Assembly (NCBI RefSeq): GCF_000709345.1
Contig: NZ_KL448323.1
Location: 208,884-272,883, forward strand
Direction: 5' to 3'
Length of the DNA: 64,000 nt
DNA from: Polaromonas glacialis
GTDB taxonomy: Bacteria; Pseudomonadota; Gammaproteobacteria; Burkholderiales; Burkholderiaceae_C
Shown piece after piece: positions 57,693 through 64,000 of this stretch. The position numbers and the translations under genes are program-made. Position 1 is the stretch's first letter. Each line of letters opens with the position of its first letter. The notes under the pieces were generated by a model. That model made no database searches. It was not told the DNA's origin and saw nothing but the letters and a program-made list of their open reading frames with translations.

Positions 57693-59207
57693 ATGAGCCC
57701 ACCGATGTTTGACGAGATGAATGCCAGCACGACCAGCGTGCGCAAACACTACCAGGGCTACCAGCGCTGGCTGGCGCAGCAGCCGGCCGACATCATGCAG
57801 GCGCGCCGCGCCGAAGCTGAAATGATCTTCCGCCGCGTAGGCATCACCTTTGCCGTGTATGGCGACAAGGACGAGGACGGCTCGGGCGCCGAGCGGCTGA
57901 TTCCGTTCGACCTGATTCCGCGCATCATTCCGGCGCACGAATGGGCGTCGATGGAAAAAGGCCTGGTCCAGCGCGTCACCGCGCTCAACCGCTTCATCCA
58001 CGACGTGTACCACGACCAGGAAATCATCAAGGCCGGCCTGATTCCGTCCGAGCAGATTTTCCAGAACTCGCAGTTCCGCCCTGAAATGATCGGCGTGAAC
58101 GTGCCGGGCAACATCTACTCGCACATCAGCGGCATCGACATCGTCCGCGCGCCCAACGCGCAGGGCGAAGGCGAATATTACGTGCTGGAAGACAACCTGC
58201 GGGTGCCCAGCGGCGTCAGCTACATGCTCGAAGACCGCAAGATGATGATGCGGCTGTTTCCAGAGCTGTTCAGCAAGAACCGCGTCGCGCCGGTCGAGCA
58301 TTACCCCGACCTGCTGTTAGAGACCCTGCGCGCCATGGCGCCGCCGGCCACCGCCGAGCCGACCGTGGTCGTGCTGACGCCCGGCATGCACAATTCGGCG
58401 TATTTCGAGCATGCGTTTTTGGCCCAGCAGATGGGCGTCGAGCTGGTCGAGGGCCTGGACCTGTTCGTCAAGGACAACTTCGTGTACATGCGCACCACGC
58501 GCGGACCCAAGCGCGTCGATGTGATCTACCGCCGCGTTGACGACGACTTCCTCGACCCGCTGGCCTTCCGGCCCAATTCCACACTGGGCTGCGCCGGCTT
58601 GCTGGGTGTGTATCGCAGCGGCAACGTCGCCATCTGCAATGCGATTGGCACCGGCGTGGCCGACGACAAGTCGATCTACCCCTACGTACCCCAGATGATC
58701 GAGTTCTACCTCGGCGAAAAGCCCATCCTCAAGAATGTGCCGACCTTCATGTGCCGCAAACCGGAGGACCTGAAATACACCCTGGCCAACCTGAAGGATC
58801 TGGTGGTCAAGGAAGTCCATGGCGCCGGCGGCTACGGCATGCTGGTGGGGCCAGCCGCGTCCAAAGTTGAAATCGAGGATTTCCGGCGCGCCCTGATCGC
58901 CAATCCGTCAAACTACATCGCCCAGCCGACGCTGAGCCTGTCCACCTGCCCGACCTATGTGGAAAGCGGCGTGGCGCCGCGCCACATCGACCTGCGGCCT
59001 TTCGTGCTGAGCGGCAAGGAAGTGCAGATGGTGCCCGGCGGCCTGACGCGCGTGGCGCTGAAGGACGGCTCGCTGGTGGTCAATTCGTCGCAGGGCGGCG
59101 GCACCAAGGACACCTGGATCCTGGAGGCCGATGCCACTTCCTTCATGCCGCCGGAGACGCAGTCACAGTCGCAGTCGTCATCCGTCACCGTCACCGAAGG
59201 AATCTGA
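57693..59207 (+). CDS. Circularly permuted ATP-grasp protein
   Basis: This protein, 504 residues from ATG 57693, belongs to the circularly permuted type 2 ATP-grasp family (DUF404/DUF407). Hallmarks are ERLIPFDLIPRIIPAHEW, YVLEDNLRVPSGVSYMLE and VVKEVHGAGGYGMLVGP. It starts the well-known trio with alpha-E and transglutaminase-like genes, thought to make or process small peptides or amide-linked products; its substrate is unknown. A longer start at 57624 is possible. The last residues are Ser/Gln-rich (ETQSQSQSSSVTV). Confidence 0.92.
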   Translation: MSPPMFDEMNASTTSVRKHYQGYQRWLAQQPADIMQARRAEAEMIFRRVGITFAVYGDKDEDGSGAERLIPFDLIPRIIPAHEWASMEKGLVQRVTALNRFIHDVYHDQEIIKAGLIPSEQIFQNSQFRPEMIGVNVPGNIYSHISGIDIVRAPNAQGEGEYYVLEDNLRVPSGVSYMLEDRKMMMRLFPELFSKNRVAPVEHYPDLLLETLRAMAPPATAEPTVVVLTPGMHNSAYFEHAFLAQQMGVELVEGLDLFVKDNFVYMRTTRGPKRVDVIYRRVDDDFLDPLAFRPNSTLGCAGLLGVYRSGNVAICNAIGTGVADDKSIYPYVPQMIEFYLGEKPILKNVPTFMCRKPEDLKYTLANLKDLVVKEVHGAGGYGMLVGPAASKVEIEDFRRALIANPSNYIAQPTLSLSTCPTYVESGVAPRHIDLRPFVLSGKEVQMVPGGLTRVALKDGSLVVNSSQGGGTKDTWILEADATSFMPPETQSQSQSSSVTVTEGI

Positions 59208-59209
59208 AC

Positions 59210-60172
59210 ATGCTGTCACGCACCGCCGACCACCTGTTCTGGATGTCCCGCTACACCGAACGCGCCGAGAACACCGCTAGATTGCTGGACGTGAACTACC
59301 AGACCTCGCTGCTGCCGCAGTCCACCGCCGATGTGCAGACCGGCTGGCGCGGCCTGCTCAGCATCAGCGAACTCAAGCCAGCCTATGCCGCCCGCTATGG
59401 TGAGAGCATCACCGCCCAGGATGTCATGGACTTCATGGTGCGCGATGAAAAAAATCCGTCCAGCATCGTTTCCTGCCTGAAGAATGCCCGTGAGAACGCC
59501 CGTGCCGTGCGCGGCACGCTGACCACCGAAGTCTGGGAAACCCAGAACCAGACCTACCTCGAAGTCATCCGCATGCTGCGCGCCGGGGACTTCGAGCGCG
59601 ACCCGGGCAAGTTTTTTGAATGGGTCAAGTTCCGCTCGCACCTGTCGCGCGGCGTGACCTCCGGCACCATGCTGCAGGACGAGGCGTATCACTTTTTGCG
59701 CGTCGGCACCTTCCTGGAGCGCGCCGACAACACCGCCCGGCTGGTCGATGTAAAGTTCCACGCCATCCAGAGCGACTTTCCGAACGTGGCCGGCGAGGAG
59801 GAGCAGGAGCACGATTTTTACCACTGGAGCGCCATTTTGCGCAGCGTCTCGGCCTTCGAGGTCTACCGCAAGGTGTACCGCGACGTGATCAAGCCCGAAC
59901 GCGTGGCCGAGCTGCTCATCTTGCGCCCGGACATGCCGCGCTCGCTGCTGGCCTGCCTGAACGAGCTGATCACCAATTTGTCGATGGTCACCAGCGACCC
60001 GCTCAGCGAAACCCAGCGCCGCGCCGGCAAGCTGCGCTCGGACCTGCAGTACGCCCGCATCGACGAGATTTTGTCGGCCGGCCTGCATGCCTTTTTGATG
60101 CAGTTCCTGGACCGCGTCAACGAACTCGGCGCGCACATCAGCCGGGAGTTCCTGGTTCCGGTCACGCGTTGA
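59210..60172 (+). CDS. Alpha-E domain protein (DUF403)
   Basis: This 320-residue all-helical protein starts MLSRTADHLFWMSRYTERAE, the characteristic opening of the alpha-E domain. A second, similar segment reads RVGTFLERADNTARLVDVK. It has no known catalytic motif. It sits two bases after the ATP-grasp stop and is followed after 37 bases by the transglutaminase gene, the fixed order of this gene trio. It probably scaffolds or regulates the two enzymes. Confidence 0.94.
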   Translation: MLSRTADHLFWMSRYTERAENTARLLDVNYQTSLLPQSTADVQTGWRGLLSISELKPAYAARYGESITAQDVMDFMVRDEKNPSSIVSCLKNARENARAVRGTLTTEVWETQNQTYLEVIRMLRAGDFERDPGKFFEWVKFRSHLSRGVTSGTMLQDEAYHFLRVGTFLERADNTARLVDVKFHAIQSDFPNVAGEEEQEHDFYHWSAILRSVSAFEVYRKVYRDVIKPERVAELLILRPDMPRSLLACLNELITNLSMVTSDPLSETQRRAGKLRSDLQYARIDEILSAGLHAFLMQFLDRVNELGAHISREFLVPVTR

Positions 60173-60209
60173 AGGCGGTATTGGCCGGCGCTTCTGTAAA
60201 GGCCTTGCG

Positions 60210-61031
60210 ATGAAGCTGCACATCAAGCACACCACCGACTACCGCTACACCGAGCCCCTGCGCTATGCGCTGCAGACGCTGTGGCTCACGCCTTTGACCG
60301 GGCCGGCGCAAACCGTGGACTTCTGGAGCCTGGGCGCGCCCGAGGAGCTGTTTGCCCAGACCGACGCCTTTGGCAACAGCATCCATTCCTATACGTTTGT
60401 CGGCGAACTGTCCGACAACGTGCGCTGGAGCCTGGTGAACGCCGCCGGCGTGGTGCAGACCCTGGGCGTTGCCGAATTCACCGACGCCCAGAGCATGCCG
60501 CTGCCGCAGCTCTACCTGCGCGAGTCGCCGCTGGCCCGGCCGCATCCGAGCCTGGCCGAGTTCGGCCGCCGTTTCATCACATCCCCGGCACCTGACGGAA
60601 AAGCCGATTTGCAAGCGATTTTGGCCTTGGCCGCAGGTGTGGCGGGCGCTGTCAGCTATCAAAAAAATAGTACCAATGTCACCACCACGGCACTACAGGC
60701 CTTCGAGGCCGGCGCCGGCGTGTGCCAGGACCAGGCGCATGTGATGGTCGCCGTCTGCCGCAGCCTGGGAATTCCGGCGCGCTATGTCAGCGGCTATTTC
60801 TATGCCGCCAACGAGCCCGACCTGGCCAGCCATGCCTGGGCCGATGTCTGCCTGGACGTGGCCGGGCGGCGCTGGGTCAGCATTGACGTGACCCACCGCT
60901 GCGTGATCGACGAGCGCCATGTGCGCCTGGCGATGGGTACCGACTACAGCGCCTGCCCGCCCATCAAGGGCGTGCGCCACGGCGGCGGCGAGGAATCGAT
61001 GACCGTCAGCATCACCATCGAGCCTGCCTGA
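60210..61031 (+). CDS. Transglutaminase-like protein with bacterial N-terminal domain
   Basis: This 273-residue protein has a cysteine-protease/transglutaminase-like triad: Cys172 in AGVCQDQAHV, His208 in SHAWADV and Asp226 in VSIDVTHR. The N-terminal domain (KLHIKHTTDYRYTEPLRYAL) is the beta-rich domain of its family. It is the third gene of the ATP-grasp/alpha-E/transglutaminase trio and may act as a peptidase or amide-bond-forming enzyme. Residues 136-154 come from a repeat copy and lie before the catalytic Cys. Confidence 0.93.
   Translation: MKLHIKHTTDYRYTEPLRYALQTLWLTPLTGPAQTVDFWSLGAPEELFAQTDAFGNSIHSYTFVGELSDNVRWSLVNAAGVVQTLGVAEFTDAQSMPLPQLYLRESPLARPHPSLAEFGRRFITSPAPDGKADLQAILALAAGVAGAVSYQKNSTNVTTTALQAFEAGAGVCQDQAHVMVAVCRSLGIPARYVSGYFYAANEPDLASHAWADVCLDVAGRRWVSIDVTHRCVIDERHVRLAMGTDYSACPPIKGVRHGGGEESMTVSITIEPA
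60617..60672 (+). repeat. Hairpin repeat copy R11, inside the transglutaminase gene
   Basis: Blocks GGCCTTGGCCGCAGG, GCGGGCGCTGTCAGCTATC and AATAGTACC match the family in order. It is sense to the gene but is read in a different frame from the copies in mutL and the DUF455 gene. Confidence 0.6.
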
Positions 61032-61059
61032 GCCTGGCGTTCGCCGTCCCGGCCGCCGT

Positions 61060-62046
61060 CTAGGCGCCCAGGTTCACCCGGACCCGGCCGCGCACCTGAC
61101 CTGCCAGGAGGCGCGGTGCCAGCGCGGCGACCCCGTCCAGCGCGATGGTCTCGGTGTTGGCTTCCAGCAGATCGGCCGGCAACTCGCGCGCCAGACGCTC
61201 CCAGGCCGTCAGGCGCCGCGCCATCGGCGCCTGCACGCTGTCCACGCCGGCCAGGGTCACGCCGCGCAGGATGAACGGCGCCACGCTGGTCGTCAGGTCC
61301 ATGCCCTGCGCCAGGCCGCAGGCGGCCACGGTGCCGCCGTATTTCAGGCTGGCGCATACGTTGGCCAGCGTGTGGCTGCCCACGCTGTCCACGGCGGCGG
61401 CCCAGCGCTCTTTTTGCAGCGGCTTGCCTGGCGCGCTCAGCGTGGCGCGGTCGATCAGTTCGGCCGCGCCGAGCTGCTTCAGGTGCCCGGCCTCGGCCAT
61501 CCGGCCGGTCGAGGCATGCACCTCGAAGCCCAGGCGGGCGAGCAGGGCGATGGCGATGCTGCCGACGCCGCCGTTCGCGCCCGTCACCAGGACCGGTCCG
61601 GCGGCCGGCGTGACGCCCCGGTCCTGCAAGGCCATGACGCACAGCATCGCGGTGTAACCGGCCGTGCCGATGGCCATGGCCTTCCTGGCATCCATGCCTT
61701 GGGGCATCGGCACCAGCCAGTCGGCCTTGACCCGCGCTTTTTGCGCCAGACCACCCCATTGGTTTTCGCCGACGCCCCAGCCGTTGAGCAGCACCGCGTC
61801 ACCTGGCTTGAAGCGGGCATCGCTACTTTCGGCCACGCTGCCGGCCAGGTCGATGCCCGGCACCATCGGAAACTTGCGCACCACCGGCGAAGTGCCGGTG
61901 ATCGCCAGGGCATCTTTGTAGTTGACGGTCGAATACGACACATTGACCAGCACCTCGCCCTCGGGCAGCTGCGCCTCGTCAAGCGAGGCAATTTCCGCCA
62001 GCGTGGCGCCTTCCGGATTTTTGGTCAGTAGCAGGGCCTGGAACAT
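61060..62046 (-). CDS. acuI: Zinc-independent quinone/acryloyl-CoA reductase, AcuI/YhdH type
   Basis: This 328-residue protein is a medium-chain reductase with the YhdH/AcuI signature: NYKDALAITGTSPVVRKFPM, GIDLAGSVAES, and NGWGVGENQWGGLAQKARV, followed by the dinucleotide-binding loop VTGANGGVGSIAIAL. AcuI reduces acryloyl-CoA to propionyl-CoA with NADPH. The ATG gives MFQALLLTKNPEG with AAGGGA upstream; an upstream extension to 62334 is not supported. It is divergent from the last gene of the window. Confidence 0.92.
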   Translation of the reverse strand: MFQALLLTKNPEGATLAEIASLDEAQLPEGEVLVNVSYSTVNYKDALAITGTSPVVRKFPMVPGIDLAGSVAESSDARFKPGDAVLLNGWGVGENQWGGLAQKARVKADWLVPMPQGMDARKAMAIGTAGYTAMLCVMALQDRGVTPAAGPVLVTGANGGVGSIAIALLARLGFEVHASTGRMAEAGHLKQLGAAELIDRATLSAPGKPLQKERWAAAVDSVGSHTLANVCASLKYGGTVAACGLAQGMDLTTSVAPFILRGVTLAGVDSVQAPMARRLTAWERLARELPADLLEANTETIALDGVAALAPRLLAGQVRGRVRVNLGA

Positions 62047-62270
62047 GTGATTTCCCTTGTCATCGTGGTTGAATGGGCGGCGTGGCCGCGCCAGCATCGT
62101 ACAGCGCCAGCAACGGTACGGGGCCTGCGCCTGTTTCCTGCGGTTGCATTTGGCGCACCCGGTTTCACAAGACAACTCGCCGCATAATTCCGCTGTCCCG
62201 CGCCCGCGCGGACTGCCCTTGAATTCGGGACATTCGCCCCGTGAAAACCCCCCGGAAAAGTTGAGCCTTG

Positions 62271-64000
62271 ATGAGTTATTTGCAGAACGAACCCCTGGCC
62301 ATGGACGGCGCGATGGCGCCCGCGCCCCTTGCACCCCTCGAAGAAAAAATCCGGATCGACATCGAGGCCGACGCCACGACCGGTTATGCCGCGATCCAGA
62401 ATGCCGTGCCGGTGGTGCGTGCGCTTCGCCTGACCAACCTGCAGCCCGAAGCGGCCCTGCAACTGGCGGTGACCCTTTCGTGCAGCCCTGCCTTTGCCAG
62501 AGGCCTGACGCTGCGTTTCGACAGGCTGGCCGCTGGCGAAACCCGGCGCATCTCGCCGCTGGACCTGTCGCCTGACCATGCCTTTCTGGCCGATTTGCAG
62601 GAGTCGGTCAACGCCACCGTGCGCGTCGTGGCTGAAGCCGGCGGCCTGGAACTGGCCAGCGCCGCCCAGCCGGTCCAGGTCCTGGCCTATGACCAGTGGG
62701 CCGGAACGCGCGCGCTGCCCGAACTGCTGGCGGCTTTTTGCATGCCCAACCATCCGGCGGTCGATGGCCTGATCGGCAAGGCGTCGCGGCTGCTGCGCGC
62801 CAACCACCCCGAGCTGTCGATGAACGGCTACCAGTCGAAAAGCCGCGATGTCGTCTGGAAACAGGTGTCCAGCATCTACAGCACGATCGCGGCGGAAAAC
62901 CTGCAGTATGTCGAGCCGCCCGCATCGTTCGGCTCGGACGGCCAGAAAATCCGCACGCCCGACCGCATCCTGGAGGCGCGCGTCGCCACCTGCCTGGACC
63001 TGGCGATGCTGTTCGCCTCCTGCCTGGAGCAGGCCGGCCTGCGCCCGGTCGTCTTGCTGAATGAAGGCCATGCCTGGGTCGGCGTCTGGCTGCACCTGGC
63101 GTCTTTTGCCGATGTGCTGGTCGATGACGTGCAGGCGATTCGCAAGCGCGTTGACAGCGGCGAACTGCTGGTGTTTGAAGCCACTGGCGTGGCCAGGCAT
63201 GCTAGATACCGGCCTTCGCTGCGCATCGCCATGGAGCAAGGGCATGCCCAACTGCTCGATGACGCCAGCTTTCGCTATGCCGTTGACATCCACCGCGCCC
63301 GCGAAGCGCAGATCAGGCCGCTGCCGTCGCGCGCGCTTCCCGCCGTGCCGGGCGAGGCGCTGCCCGAGGGCGCGCCGGCGGCCATCGAAGCGATGCCGCT
63401 GCTGCCGCCGCTCGACGCCGATTCGCTGGCGCCGCTCGATGCGCGCGCGGACGACACGCCCGAGGGCCGGCTGTCCACCTGGAAATCGCGGCTGCTCGAC
63501 CTGACGCTGCGCAACCGGCTGCTCAATTTCAAGCCGACCAAGGCCACGCTGCAGTTCGTCGCGCCCGACCTGGCCCGGCTCGAAGACGCGCTGGCCGACG
63601 GCGCCGAGTTCAAGATCCGGCCGCTGCCCGAACTGATGGAAGGCGCCGACCCGCGCATGGCGCAGGTGCATACGCAGCGCGCCGGCAGTACGCCGCTCGA
63701 CGACATGGCGCTGGAGGCGCTGGGCAACCGGGAATTGCTGGCGCGGGCGTCGAAGGACGCGCTCGACGGCAACCTGCTGGCGGTCTACAGCGCCGCCCGG
63801 ACCGGGCTGGAAGAGGGCGGCGCCAACACGCTCTACCTGGCGATCGGCCTGCTGCGCTGGACCGAAGCCGACAATTCCGAGGCGGTGCATCTGGCGCCGC
63901 TGCTCCTGATCCCGGTCACGCTGCAGCGCCAGTCGGTGCGCAGCGGCTTTCGCCTGATACGCCATGACGACGAGGCCATCGTCAACCCGACGCTGCTGCA
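62271..64000 (+). CDS. Large DUF4011-type protein (3' end outside window)
   Basis: The frame is open from ATG 62271 to the right edge, giving 576 residues. It opens MSYLQNEPLAMDG. Around residues 240-265 the segment CLDLAMLFASCLEQAGLRPV and then EGHAWVGVWLH resemble a transglutaminase-like Cys/His pair. SRLLDLTLRNRLLNFKPTK at about residue 406 is the hallmark of DUF4011, a domain of very large proteins that usually carry a superfamily 1 helicase, a Vsr-like nuclease and DUF3320 further on. Those parts lie outside the window. A defence role is inferred from the class. Confidence 0.8.
   Translation, partial: MSYLQNEPLAMDGAMAPAPLAPLEEKIRIDIEADATTGYAAIQNAVPVVRALRLTNLQPEAALQLAVTLSCSPAFARGLTLRFDRLAAGETRRISPLDLSPDHAFLADLQESVNATVRVVAEAGGLELASAAQPVQVLAYDQWAGTRALPELLAAFCMPNHPAVDGLIGKASRLLRANHPELSMNGYQSKSRDVVWKQVSSIYSTIAAENLQYVEPPASFGSDGQKIRTPDRILEARVATCLDLAMLFASCLEQAGLRPVVLLNEGHAWVGVWLHLASFADVLVDDVQAIRKRVDSGELLVFEATGVARHARYRPSLRIAMEQGHAQLLDDASFRYAVDIHRAREAQIRPLPSRALPAVPGEALPEGAPAAIEAMPLLPPLDADSLAPLDARADDTPEGRLSTWKSRLLDLTLRNRLLNFKPTKATLQFVAPDLARLEDALADGAEFKIRPLPELMEGADPRMAQVHTQRAGSTPLDDMALEALGNRELLARASKDALDGNLLAVYSAARTGLEEGGANTLYLAIGLLRWTEADNSEAVHLAPLLLIPVTLQRQSVRSGFRLIRHDDEAIVNPTLL

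Overview
The window is a 64 kb chromosomal segment from a high-GC betaproteobacterium. Gene content and protein style point to Burkholderiales, family Comamonadaceae, and Polaromonas or a close relative is the best guess. Supporting this are an orphan Bug-type solute-binding protein, a PaoABC-type molybdenum hydroxylase with XdhC, an AMIN-domain AmiC, and a short hairpin repeat of a kind I associate with that family. The assignment is inference, because no rRNA or tRNA gene lies in the window.

Layout. 1-15.5 kb: housekeeping genes of the tsaE-amiC-mutL-miaA group lie on the minus strand but are spread out, with a lipoprotein ABC exporter, a lipoprotein hydrolase, a frameshifted glutamate dehydrogenase gene (gdhA), a DedA protein and an acyl-CoA synthetase between them. 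queG diverges from tsaE with overlapping 5' ends. 14.2-14.6 kb is non-coding and holds a long inverted repeat and an AT-rich stretch. 15.6-26 kb: Bug protein, xerD, cfa, a ferritin-like protein, gamma-carbonic anhydrase, hslO, then ftsB, eno and pyrG. 25.8-31.4 kb: xdhC and a MocA-like gene face a paoABC operon and together make a molybdenum-cytosine-dinucleotide enzyme and its maturation factors. 31.6-42.5 kb: coaBC-hypothetical-dut overlap; lipoproteins, slyD/roxA, a metallo-hydrolase, bamC, dapA, a methyltransferase and an MFS transporter with a 39-residue partner follow. 42.6-48.2 kb: parE, a lytic transglycosylase and parC, with a LexA-like box before parE.

48.2-54.9 kb is the most accessory-looking block. 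It holds a HEPN/MNT toxin-antitoxin pair between two copies of the hairpin repeat, then a two-gene operon. That operon encodes a protein joining a peptidoglycan-amidase-like domain, an alpha/beta-hydrolase-like domain and a caspase (C14) domain, and a zinc metallopeptidase with HEVTH and HEAFAD motifs. A RidA-family gene and a third repeat copy close the block. This protease operon is my best candidate for an undescribed system; a defence or regulated-death role is inference.

55-64 kb: comEC, the known trio of circularly permuted ATP-grasp, alpha-E and transglutaminase proteins, an AcuI-type reductase, and the start of a very large DUF4011-type protein that runs off the right edge.

Across the whole window a ~58-bp imperfect palindrome occurs about eleven times. 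Seven copies lie inside coding genes (miaA, mutL, a DUF455-type gene, coaBC, a methyltransferase, comEC, a transglutaminase) without breaking the frame, and four of those seven are read in the same frame. This translated repeat family is the second main finding.
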